64,000 nt of DNA from a virus. The notes beneath the pieces are model-generated. The model was given only the letters and a program-made list of their open reading frames with translations. It had not been told where the DNA came from and did not search any database. A program made the translations under genes and the position numbers. Within the stretch, counting starts at the first letter, position 1, and every line of letters begins with the position of its first letter. Shown piece by piece: positions 41,901-49,461 of the stretch. Location: positions 62,001-126,000 of IMG/VR virus record IMGVR_UViG_3300009537_002640. The stretch is one strand, 5' to 3'.

Positions 41901-42509
41901 AAACTCTAGAGTTGTAGTTATATTGCTGCCAGTAGGGGTGCTAGCTACCCTGAGTATCTCAAACGCTCCGCCGTTAACAAGCTTATCTATAGGGCCATCT
42001 CCGCGCTCATGTCTTTCATCAGTAACATCAATTGATAGATAGTTGGCAGACCTTGCTGTTGATATCTCATCCCCAGCCTTTTGTAGCTGGTCGGCTGCAA
42101 CAGTAATTAGATTTCGTATAGTGCTCGGTTCATCTACAGGGTATATTTCAGGTGCTGCTCTGAACATAGCCTCCCTGATTTCGTTTTGAATCTCGCCAGG
42201 GCTTGCTATGAAGAAGCTGTTCCTATTCCCATCTTCTGATATTCTGTCTCCATTTACTGTCTGAAATGGCTGAGAATCTGTGCTGAAAAAAGTAACCTTG
42301 TACTGAACATTGGGAAATAAAGGGCTAAATGATAGGCTTACAGTAGAGTCCTCCACGTCCACTGACCTTACAGTGATAGATGGAATACTATCAAACTGCG
42401 GGACAATAGAAACGTTGGTCACCATTGTGTTAGTGTCTACATCATCATTAAACAACACTTGCATTTCTGATGTAGATAAACTCAATACTCTAACAAATGC
42501 AAAAGCCAT
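35952..42509 (-). CDS. giant baseplate/fibre protein with two LamG-like lectin folds
   Basis: The 2185-aa protein starts with an Ig-like segment (FVRVLSLSTSEMQVLF) and runs as repeated beta modules. Two concanavalin/LamG-type domains are clear. One is at about 1045-1335 (EGTIETWVRPGW, then HHVAVSWVF and HLFVDGAEV). The other is at about 1787-2015 (FLAHFDDDTED, EGTIEFWVSPLDD, HRVMVMWKM, LRLFVDGSE). The helical end (LINVIKPAHTEA) resembles the end of baseplate tail-protein-I types, which may fix it to the baseplate. LamG folds bind carbohydrate, so receptor recognition is likely. The start shares a base with the stop of the J gene. Confidence 0.8.
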   Translation of the reverse strand: MAFAFVRVLSLSTSEMQVLFNDDVDTNTMVTNVSIVPQFDSIPSITVRSVDVEDSTVSLSFSPLFPNVQYKVTFFSTDSQPFQTVNGDRISEDGNRNSFFIASPGEIQNEIREAMFRAAPEIYPVDEPSTIRNLITVAADQLQKAGDEISTARSANYLSIDVTDERHERGDGPIDKLVNGGAFEILRVASTPTGSNITTTLEFDAGRRASFKVDSSTITNSILETISSDPISLQSVDVIGESVSSNTDEANFFDGLKIRVANRPIAQVISVTLVRGAEEIPYDIETFGYTLRDNRYDTDTASINVNLRDDEVELSTSSLTGQAGGFEIPSASDEIRISYVYKRLGRDVDPDSVQLSSVRQAIRESVPAIINRFTLDNSPIVNSLDEISFRGGVEFLNTQSADGEPAFSTIHPAFRRELRYDILRLPAQPGEYSINYETGEVFVFGVDADNDGTGVSPPVANYTYRKVYVPDLDFTFNSDTDEFAANSTRNIPGIDAKITFDYEDTFADGEDFRLLSHVEALNERIENRLVGEFKLETLNFPVTNVFRILNETTGELYTPVRFNDTSITFTGRRAPAQRDAERERAFFSRVPQEVLLVSDELTNDTSLRILKINLANSGLIGSQGRFIGANFDTSVLFSRSDLFIREFFYDSVLATEAQNLNRLAQVGDYCINYFNGIVYIAVSSSQDTDLGDISYQHQSIQTRYANILLVNDIYRSQSSLDPNIRTYRAGDIEPTTVNVIGLEQVGERFVNSNSTRPLIVGTYQSGEDGITTSGDASFISNSAIFTESDIGRTIRIGSSNKPPVEDVTVTAIISEHEVLITPAATYTGTGRVWTVLDLSEDSPKTITVENNVRAVNNIFSVTQLGTEPAADLDGYFDINRDSVTGNVITLGSTNPLQVGDAVIVSYNYGDVFVDYTYLRDNLVVSYEYGNNALDWSISSALTRGDEYYVTYKYGALRDSLLTNFGSLTQINQLTNFSPNLNRELYRDILSGTLQSFLEGPTIPSIERLVEAFTDVTPNIIESAFQNWVLGRDYLHLRGVETNGTETFDLGKFDNGITVDNGDRVDVPALAHIRVNEGTIETWVRPGWKGLSNDATLTFQDLEIDGYTDPNKVFIGFAATNPSAIPFDLSTESEDISVIGEPNNIDSDTGFFIWFDETNDSWQLRWRENRNEVHEFAGRITSTGEFFNVVKPVGPDGYEINEITDVITSSIQEIRFEAFIDGYDALSNTTTYALDGLAFASGDEHYIFDMGIRPDANRMSIFKDGTGYLNFQVYDNQVTRGYDAGFYNISHNIRDWEPNELHHVAVSWVFNSPYERDEMHLFVDGAEVPNLFKYGGNPKASDLFDFGDVAEETIISSAIRPIVGGIDGNTEAGDTLFRSLDTDFEALGIEVGDTLSLLDETPDGTGDPNFGLPYTVTGVGGNTLTVDRAFTLTLGNLTYSVNSVTATITTEVNFQDVAVFAIDADGNETELQGIDAEVPDYAVRRGNDHTHVITINNGVGLGEAVIVKPLGLIFKRCRERVFSYGMSNTLRVNASAPVSLDDVKITSIILPRTLISTGGGFGLIGTVIGAQLVTLLQSYFADPCQPSNNSAGRKLAICLSGDNINYDIPGNQIIITGTTYSGATQETLLFTENGINVTSEYWTTIDSIVVSVIPIDATQPVGIVEIKENNPITISENNGDFAEVVDYSNGLIRLETYGTGGSDYELRSCLYEIDYPTFLRIGFDGTPDTFQIGTNMSGAAQFDGVIDEFRVLDYLSEDTRVGEELETGERSITTDYNTDNPFTANSNTLFLAHFDDDTEDDSVFYDRFNAGVLTAASVNSEFGTAALFDGTDPLILSNAGSVFTPNEGTIEFWVSPLDDTKGDPNFHYYVDMSSTVTESLESSTSVSVIISQRAREITSVRLATDIYETGTNYAIGGSLSNVDRRTITLGTPLPGQNIAVVVTYVPLSAQGDRVSIFRDPQGFVNFFVKASGIEHLITVHVDWHRHEWHRVMVMWKMNSTDNQDRLRLFVDGSERGTIRYGTGLIYGTGIIYGQAEVRPGVNRFLVDNIDMTDTFSKIYIGSDVLASKSARARMDNIRFSEIQRLQGIKVTTNDTIDINYSANTDSAIPVVEDVFTTRLINANDVAEAVEFLATIINAERGIFRFEVEVIDSFDKVIGNTQLEELLEELINVIKPAHTEAIVTFVE

Positions 42510-45500
42510 TATCGCTCCTCAACAACAATATCCACTACGCCTGCATCAAGGTATTCATTCCTTTCAGCAGTTATGCTTAATTTATTACCACTATCTTCTG
42601 TGCTAAAGTTCAATACTCTAACTCTATCTATGCCATTAACTGTATAGAGAGTGTTTACAATATCTGACGCATCCACTGTTGTCCCTAAGCTATTAGCAGT
42701 TAAGAAAGACGACACTGCATCAACAGAATCCTGGACTACAGTTTGTTCTTGGTCTTCAAACTCAGGCAATAACACAATGCGAATAGTGACATCTATCGAG
42801 AGTGCCTTAGCCTCTTTCATCAACACGTCAGCGGTTATTGGTCTCACAACCTCAATAGCTGTGGTTGCGTCATTGATTAATCTATTGTGATTATAGGTTA
42901 CGGTTATACGCTCATTCTCTTTTGGAGCAACGTAATCGTAGTCCACAGAATATGCCGTGTTGTTTGTAGGCTGGTTAAAGTTGCTAAGGACTATAGTGCC
43001 CTCTAGCTCTCCAGCCGGATCCTTGAACCCAGAACCTATAGACACTCTAGATATTTCTTGGAATACCTTGTCCGTAACTCTGGTCCCATTTCTTGAAAAG
43101 AACAGCAATTCAGAGTCATCAGTGTCTATGTAATAAAATGTAACTCTGACGATATCAGCTGTATTTAGCTGAGCCTCTACGTTATCTGTGGTCTCTGGTA
43201 ACACAATCTTTGTGTAATTGATAGACTCATCCTTCAGGGCAACTTCTAAATCATAGGAATTGTCACGCAGCTTGTAATTCACTATATCATATTCATTATC
43301 TACTGAGGTTACAACACCAGAGCTATTTACGTTTACTCGCTCAAACTTAACCAATTTAGTAAGTTTGATATCAGATGGTAGGGATGACACCCCTAAGTCT
43401 TTTTTAATAGCAGATTGCAAATCAACCTCAAATCCAGACCCAGAGGTTACTACAACCAGAGCATCTACTACTTTGTGTCTAGTTGTACCTGAAACAACTA
43501 TGCTGCCATTGCTAGAGGTCCCGTCTATCAGAACTCGTATGTTTGAGGCAGCTCTTCTCAAGTTGGTTGATATATCACCATCGTCGTTTAATAAATTAGA
43601 GGTAGGTTGCTCTCCTAATACGGTTGTACCTATAGAGAATTGATTGAAATTCTTCAAAGCAGGCAAGTCTGAAAGTTCAGTTTCAGAAAGCAAGGTGGAT
43701 ACGTTTGCAATGTATGTAGCCAAAACTGGTGTTCCGCCATTAGATACACTTGGGTCCAGTGTTACGACTTTTCCATCAAATGTACCTTCATCGTAACCAT
43801 CTGGAGAGAACACGTCTGCGGCATTAAACCTTACGGTTACTATGTCACCATCCTCTGCCAATGTATCTGTGGGAAGAATGATAGCGCTAGTTCCAGATAA
43901 AGTTCCATCAAACCTATCTGTGTTAAATAACTCAGAACCATCACTTACGCGCTTCATGTCAATTATATTAGTTACCGTTTCGTTCACAGCAATAGCCCCG
44001 CTGTTAACAGTGGCTATGTCGGTGTCAAAGCTATCTATACTTAGTATTTTGAATACCGGGTGACTAAGTGTTACAGTAAGTACCCCATATCCATCATCCA
44101 CTACAGTAGCTGGCTCTCTAACAACTCTATTTCCGAAACCCCAATCTATAGAATCTTGCACGGTTCTAAAGGTATTAATGTCGCTAAGGTTATCAAAGTC
44201 AAACACTCTATCAAAAGGCTTTCTCCATATATAGTCTACCTGTAAGACATCTGTTCCCACAGGAAGAGTACTGCCGCTAATGAGAATTTTGCCAGTTGAG
44301 TTCACCTCATCATCTATTTCCCCATCAGGATTTGGGTCCTCAACTATGTATCGTTCGCCTGTGGTAACATTGACAATTCGACTAACACTCACAACAGGAG
44401 TGTGCTTCAAATACACCTCTTTTCGATTGGATATGTTAACAGTAGAGTTTTCATTGGTAACAAGGAAATCTTGTGTGATGTTACTTATGTCATTAACATC
44501 AGTGAAGCTAAGAGAGTCAGTTCCATTAAACGTGCCCTTAGTTGCCTCCTCGTCCTCTAATTCAATCTGATTAGATGTCCACCTTATCTTATCAAAACCA
44601 AAAGGACTACCTCCGAAATCTCCAGAGTCCTTTAGCAAGATGTAGTTACCCCTTACGCGCCCCTGGTCATCTGTAAATTGCTCTACAAAGTTAGGCCCAG
44701 AGGAACTACCTACCACTGTGATTATGTCATCTACTGGTTGTAGAGGAAGATTATCGATTAGCTCTACCCTACGTTGAGCTGCATTTAAGGTAGAATCTTC
44801 ACCCTGCTGCCCAAGTATATAGTCGTTATCAGGGTCTGTTGGATCATTCCTTCCACTAAGGTCATTGAATATAAATGAGTCTATTTGGCTCTCTAACTGT
44901 GAGCCTAATACATATATGTCTACTTTGCCACCAGAGCCAGGTTCAGATACTACAAGATTACCATCCGTATCTTCAACCACCTGTGTACCATCCCTAATCA
45001 ACAATGGGTCGCCAGGTACAACTACCAAAGAGTCAGTCACTCCATCAAGTACTTCTATTGCGTTAGTATATCCAAGTGCCGTACCAGTATTGCTGCCTGC
45101 AAAAATACTAAGTATCCTGGTTCTAAATTCATCATCTGTTTCTGGATTAGAGCCACCCGAAAAAGTTTGTGTGTTTGTAATACCAGTGATACCGGAAACA
45201 TTCTGTGTTACCAATCCAAATCTACCAATGTTGCCAGAGCTTCCAGAGGTCAATGCCTGTACAGTCACTTCAACCGCAAATGGGTCGGTGATTGTAGCAA
45301 GCTCTAAATCTGTTCTAAGCCTGGTTGCGTTAGCTCGATATACGTTTGGGGTAGAGGATGACATAATAGTGCTGGTGGTTGTTTGAAATGTTATTCCGTT
45401 GCTGGCAGTTACTACAGTGCCCTGCGGAATCAAAATATCCACATCTAGATTGTTGGTAGTAAAAACAGCTACACCTGCTGCACTGGTTCCTTGTCTTCGG

Positions 45501-45736
45501 CTAGCACCAAAGTTTGAGGCAAGGCGATTTAGGTCAGTACCAGAAGAAGCGAAGAGAGACTGAAGCGATGATATATTGCGGAGCTGTATGTATAGATTTG
45601 CCAACTGTTGAGATGGTAAATCAACAAACAAGTCCCTTGAAACTGTTCCTGGTTTGGTGTCTAGATTAGGCTGCGCAATTCTTAATGCCTCTATCGCAGC
45701 TATAACTAGATCATTGAAGGATCGAAAAACCGCCAT
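42509..45736 (-). CDS. baseplate J-like protein
   Basis: The 1075-aa protein has the J-family N-terminal half: LDTKPGTVSRDLFVDLPSQ, LASNFGASRRQGTSAAG, IPQGTVVTASNG, SGSSGNIG and GGSNPETDDEFRTRILS with the conserved ETD-[ED]-E-x-R motif near 198-204. Long beta-rich modules are inserted after about residue 400, making it two to three times longer than J of phage P2. The end (ADIVNTLYTVNGIDRVRVLNF region) returns to J-like sequence. It forms the baseplate wedge next to gp25/W, its immediate upstream neighbour. Confidence 0.9.
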   Translation of the reverse strand: MAVFRSFNDLVIAAIEALRIAQPNLDTKPGTVSRDLFVDLPSQQLANLYIQLRNISSLQSLFASSGTDLNRLASNFGASRRQGTSAAGVAVFTTNNLDVDILIPQGTVVTASNGITFQTTTSTIMSSSTPNVYRANATRLRTDLELATITDPFAVEVTVQALTSGSSGNIGRFGLVTQNVSGITGITNTQTFSGGSNPETDDEFRTRILSIFAGSNTGTALGYTNAIEVLDGVTDSLVVVPGDPLLIRDGTQVVEDTDGNLVVSEPGSGGKVDIYVLGSQLESQIDSFIFNDLSGRNDPTDPDNDYILGQQGEDSTLNAAQRRVELIDNLPLQPVDDIITVVGSSSGPNFVEQFTDDQGRVRGNYILLKDSGDFGGSPFGFDKIRWTSNQIELEDEEATKGTFNGTDSLSFTDVNDISNITQDFLVTNENSTVNISNRKEVYLKHTPVVSVSRIVNVTTGERYIVEDPNPDGEIDDEVNSTGKILISGSTLPVGTDVLQVDYIWRKPFDRVFDFDNLSDINTFRTVQDSIDWGFGNRVVREPATVVDDGYGVLTVTLSHPVFKILSIDSFDTDIATVNSGAIAVNETVTNIIDMKRVSDGSELFNTDRFDGTLSGTSAIILPTDTLAEDGDIVTVRFNAADVFSPDGYDEGTFDGKVVTLDPSVSNGGTPVLATYIANVSTLLSETELSDLPALKNFNQFSIGTTVLGEQPTSNLLNDDGDISTNLRRAASNIRVLIDGTSSNGSIVVSGTTRHKVVDALVVVTSGSGFEVDLQSAIKKDLGVSSLPSDIKLTKLVKFERVNVNSSGVVTSVDNEYDIVNYKLRDNSYDLEVALKDESINYTKIVLPETTDNVEAQLNTADIVRVTFYYIDTDDSELLFFSRNGTRVTDKVFQEISRVSIGSGFKDPAGELEGTIVLSNFNQPTNNTAYSVDYDYVAPKENERITVTYNHNRLINDATTAIEVVRPITADVLMKEAKALSIDVTIRIVLLPEFEDQEQTVVQDSVDAVSSFLTANSLGTTVDASDIVNTLYTVNGIDRVRVLNFSTEDSGNKLSITAERNEYLDAGVVDIVVEER

Positions 45737-45748
45737 CGCTATTCTCCA

Positions 45749-46177
45749 TTATGAAATGATTTGAAATATCTCTTCTACCTTAGTTAATCTTTTGGTTGTG
45801 ACCGCAACCCTTACGTTTATTTGCCTTAGGTCTATAGGATTACGATTAATGCTAATCGGACCTATAGATGTTATTAGCTCTCCTAGGGTTACCTGCTGTG
45901 TAGTAGATTGAGCTAATTGTAATTGTCTCAAACGCTCCAAGCTTTGTTGAATAGATGTTTGAGCTTCTACCTCTATCAAGTTATCTGGATAATTTCGTCC
46001 TATGAGATTTTCGCTTATCGAGCATCCATACCACGGATGAAACTTATTTGACCCCAGGGGAGTAAGTATCATCTTGAGCACGTCCTGTCTTAATTTAGGA
46101 GTATCTGTAACTGTGCGCACAGAGCCATCCGATTTGATGCTTATATCTCCATCCACCAATGCTAAGTCAAAAGACAT
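45749..46177 (-). CDS. gp25/W-like baseplate wedge protein
   Basis: The 142-aa protein has the gp25-like arrangement: a beta-hairpin start (LALVDGDISIKSDGSVRTVTDTPKLRQDV), then LTPLGSNKFHPWYGCSI, the P-x-G-x-x-x-x-P-x-[YF]-G motif of sheath-initiating gp25 (about 40-51). A helix and a beta-strand pair follow. It anchors the sheath to the wedge. The gene is directly upstream of J, as in most myophages. Confidence 0.85.
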   Translation of the reverse strand: MSFDLALVDGDISIKSDGSVRTVTDTPKLRQDVLKMILTPLGSNKFHPWYGCSISENLIGRNYPDNLIEVEAQTSIQQSLERLRQLQLAQSTTQQVTLGELITSIGPISINRNPIDLRQINVRVAVTTKRLTKVEEIFQIIS

Positions 46178-46178
46178 G

Positions 46179-47504
46179 TTATTCCTCCGGTTCCTCGTTT
46201 ATCATCTGCTCGTCGTAATTCATAGGCTTGGTTAATTGTCCATCCATCTCATCATATAAGGCTGTCACTTTTTGTTCAAGAACCATTAATGACGATTTGA
46301 CACTGGTGCCCTGATAAGCAATATCACCCTTGATTTTTGCTAGTCTATCCTTGGCTTCTTGGTTTAATAGCCCAATCAGTTGATCTACATCCATCTCAAT
46401 GAGTGCGGTAATAACAACAAGAATATCTACTCCAGATATTCCTGTAAAGCTGCCCAATATAAGAGACAGGGTTTTGTAAGACCCCTTAAGAGTTTGTTCC
46501 GCAGAGGCTTTCTTCATTTCTACCTCTTTCCTATTTTCTTCCTCTGCTCCATCTTCCTCCACAGTGGTGCTACCCAACAACACTTCTGACGCTAATAATC
46601 CTGCCTTCATGTTATTAACACCGTCATCAAACGTATCATCAAATTCAAATAAGCCTATCAGCGATTCTTTCACAGCCCTATTTAACTGTAGATTAATATC
46701 CTGTTGGTCTATGTCCCCCAAATCCTCTTCATCATCTTCCCTAAGCTCTGTCACAGGATTCTGTTCAGCTATAGGGCCAGTTTGTATATTTTGCTTCGTG
46801 CTGGTTTGCGTACCACCTACTTCCGTGGCAGCATCATATAACAGCTCTGGAATGGCTCTTAGGGAGGATTTTAAACTACCCACTAATAGCTCAGTGAGAG
46901 TGCCTAAATCACCAGTAACCCCTGGTAGAACCTGACTTTGTTCTGAAGAGTTTACTACTCCAATACCCTTTAACTTCATTAGTATTATGGTTTCCAGTAA
47001 TGGCCGTTTGTATTTAGACCCACTCTTCTCCAACTCTCTCTCTTTCAAAAAAGCTCCGGCAACCCTTCGACTTTGCGGAAATATCTCCAAGTTTCCATTA
47101 ACCACAAATGGTTTTAGTGGAAGCCTAACCCCCAATGTCTCTCCATCTTTTAGGCCACTGTTTAGTTTTTCAGTAGTTTCTAGTAGAAATTTTTTCTCGT
47201 CTTCCACCTTAACTGTAGCAGTAGCTCTCATTTGTCTCGTGCTTAAATCTTGTTCGTAAGTTCTAAAAGACAACTCGCTCTCGGGAAATATGTTAGCCAC
47301 GCTGTTTTGATCTCTTGGAGGCGCCTTAGGATTTGTCTCAGACTTTATCACTGCCGGTAACCCTACGGCTCTGTAGAAAGCATTAATCCTAGATTCAGCT
47401 GGTATTATATTTCCAAACTTACTTCTAGACCTAATGGAGTCAATAACCTGCATAGCTTTGACAGATACCTGTTCAAAGTTGAAATCAGTATTCTTGTCAG
47501 CCAT
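46179..47504 (-). CDS. unidentified baseplate-region protein (441 aa)
   Basis: This protein is not recognised. It is largely helical, acidic in the middle (EDDEEDLGDIDQQD) and has a hydrophobic run about 355-380 (LSLILGSFTGISGVDILVVITALIEMDVD). The position between W and the hydrophobic Ig-like protein indicates a structural or assembly role. It overlaps its neighbours by about 1 nt. Confidence 0.55.
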   Translation of the reverse strand: MADKNTDFNFEQVSVKAMQVIDSIRSRSKFGNIIPAESRINAFYRAVGLPAVIKSETNPKAPPRDQNSVANIFPESELSFRTYEQDLSTRQMRATATVKVEDEKKFLLETTEKLNSGLKDGETLGVRLPLKPFVVNGNLEIFPQSRRVAGAFLKERELEKSGSKYKRPLLETIILMKLKGIGVVNSSEQSQVLPGVTGDLGTLTELLVGSLKSSLRAIPELLYDAATEVGGTQTSTKQNIQTGPIAEQNPVTELREDDEEDLGDIDQQDINLQLNRAVKESLIGLFEFDDTFDDGVNNMKAGLLASEVLLGSTTVEEDGAEEENRKEVEMKKASAEQTLKGSYKTLSLILGSFTGISGVDILVVITALIEMDVDQLIGLLNQEAKDRLAKIKGDIAYQGTSVKSSLMVLEQKVTALYDEMDGQLTKPMNYDEQMINEEPEE

Positions 47505-49447
47505 TAACGACCTCCAGGCTCTCTATCTGAACTAGAGCCGGTAGCAGACTTAGTTGTCTGTCCCACACGCGAAACCTTGCGACGTTTTGGTAGGATAGAA
47601 TCAGCAATGAACTGTACCTCTAATTCTTTCACCACCTCAGTATTGCCATCAAACGTAGTTATGAAGTCTTGATTGACCTTTGCTGAAATAGTAGCAACCC
47701 CAGGAAATGGTGAACTTAACTCGGCAGTAATTTGTCCTGTTGCATTGTTACGCTGTTGATTAGCCAAAGTTCCAAAGTCGGTAAATATATCAACAGCGAC
47801 ATCAACCCCGTCTGGAATGTTTTTAGCTATAGTTGCTCCCGTAAAATCTCTAGGTGTAACTATAACTGTGGCTATATTATCACCGCCGCCTGCCTTGACT
47901 ATATTTTTATCTACAGCCAGTTCACTAGTCACCCTGTCTGTAGACCTTGCAATAACAGCGTTCATAATGGTCTTTAGGTCGTTCTGAAAGCCAAACAACC
48001 TATTGATTAAAAAGTCCTGTTCTTCTTGAAATCCAGATATAACTGTGTCGATAGGTATCGCAGGATTGGGCAAATCATTATTGTTTAAAGTCCTAAGCCT
48101 CGCAATAGAACCATCCAGGTCATCATTAAGGTCATTAACATCACCTAATAAATTGGCCGCCTCAGGGTTTTTATCTAAAGCAGAAAGCTCTGTATCGCCC
48201 ATGCGTGCTTGAAGTTGAGAAATAACTGCCTCAACATCTGGATGACACCCTACCCCTATAATATTTCTTCCAACTAGCATAGGATAGTTTGGCACAATTT
48301 TGTAATCAACCAAGCCTATCTTTGTAATTAAAATAGGGTTAATGGTTACTATAACATTCCCATATGTTTTAGCTATCGGTGATGTTATAGTATTGCCCCT
48401 CTTATCTGTAATTTCCAGATTAAAGTGAGCAGTGTTTCCATCCCCACCAAATGGAGATGCTTCATCTACAGGCTCATCTAGCTGCGGGTCTAACTGAGAT
48501 TTAAAATCCTGCAAGAACGGACGTATTTCAGGTATTCGAGCATTCCCATCCAATGTTATCACCAGATACGCAAAGAAGGGGATAGAGTCACCAAAAAAGG
48601 ATGGTATCAGTATAGCCGAACCTTGCGGAGGATCCTTTAGCACCTGAGGACATTCATTTGTTGTGTCGCTCTCATCACAAGGATAATTTTCATCTCCACC
48701 ACGTGGTAAGCTTCCACGAGAACAATCGGAACGTTTACCACCAGAACACGGAAAGCCAGTAACTAGTCCCAGCAATAAGAATATAAGTTCTAGTAGCGGC
48801 AACAGTAAAGCTAGAATGCCAAACCTGTTCGCTAAATCGGTGATTACTTTTTCAATCATCTGCTGGCAATTTTGTATAATGGCCTGTCTTTCTTCTATAC
48901 TTGCACTAGCAGGTATGCCACTTAGTTCTTTTATGCACGAAATTATCAGCTGAACAGTTGGAACTATCTCTGTCATTATGAAAAACACTATAGCCAAGAT
49001 AGCCTTAATTGTGCTCAGGATAATAATGATGCCAGCAAACGGTGGGAACAGGGAAATAAAAGGAGGTATCCATTTTACAAACAATCTAATTACTGCAGCA
49101 ATAACAGCAAATGGATTCATCATAGCACACATAATTTCTATCAGTCCACGAATAACACCTAAGATAGGTAATATGAGTCCATATGCAGAGATGAATGGCG
49201 CGACCACAGCAAGCATACTATTGATAGCACTACCCATATTTTGCGATGACGCAGGCTCTGCATAACCTTTTAGTTCACTTCCACCCGGAAGCTGATACTG
49301 AATTAAGGTTTCGTTATTACGCTCATTAGCATTGTTAGGCTGAGTATCAGAATCATATGGGGCATTATAGTTAGGCCCAGCTAATTCTAAGATAGTCTGT
49401 ATGATGCTAAGTGCTGTTGGATCCTCTATGAAATGAATATTAACCAT
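47504..49447 (-). CDS. hydrophobic, Cys-rich baseplate protein with Ig-like (Big-1) domain
   Basis: This 647-aa protein has a remarkable composition. Residues about 72-175 and 205-232 form a nearly continuous hydrophobic zone, apparently five to six membrane-type segments (for example IIIILSTIKAILAIVFFIM). A Gly/Cys-rich insert follows, with four cysteines at about 234-262. Residues about 525-630 resemble a bacterial Ig-like (invasin, Big-1) domain (VIVTPRDFTGATIA). In the baseplate module it could insert into the host membrane at injection or cap the hub (inference). I know no close classical counterpart. The start follows the spike stop by 14 nt. Confidence 0.6.
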   Translation of the reverse strand: MVNIHFIEDPTALSIIQTILELAGPNYNAPYDSDTQPNNANERNNETLIQYQLPGGSELKGYAEPASSQNMGSAINSMLAVVAPFISAYGLILPILGVIRGLIEIMCAMMNPFAVIAAVIRLFVKWIPPFISLFPPFAGIIIILSTIKAILAIVFFIMTEIVPTVQLIISCIKELSGIPASASIEERQAIIQNCQQMIEKVITDLANRFGILALLLPLLELIFLLLGLVTGFPCSGGKRSDCSRGSLPRGGDENYPCDESDTTNECPQVLKDPPQGSAILIPSFFGDSIPFFAYLVITLDGNARIPEIRPFLQDFKSQLDPQLDEPVDEASPFGGDGNTAHFNLEITDKRGNTITSPIAKTYGNVIVTINPILITKIGLVDYKIVPNYPMLVGRNIIGVGCHPDVEAVISQLQARMGDTELSALDKNPEAANLLGDVNDLNDDLDGSIARLRTLNNNDLPNPAIPIDTVISGFQEEQDFLINRLFGFQNDLKTIMNAVIARSTDRVTSELAVDKNIVKAGGGDNIATVIVTPRDFTGATIAKNIPDGVDVAVDIFTDFGTLANQQRNNATGQITAELSSPFPGVATISAKVNQDFITTFDGNTEVVKELEVQFIADSILPKRRKVSRVGQTTKSATGSSSDREPGGR

Positions 49448-49461
49448 GTTTGTCTTACTCC

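Noticed and set aside
44865-45386. Plus-strand open frame of 173 codons inside the J gene
   Set aside because: It is low-complexity Ser/Thr/Pro/Val sequence mirrored from the beta-rich J protein and is antisense to it.
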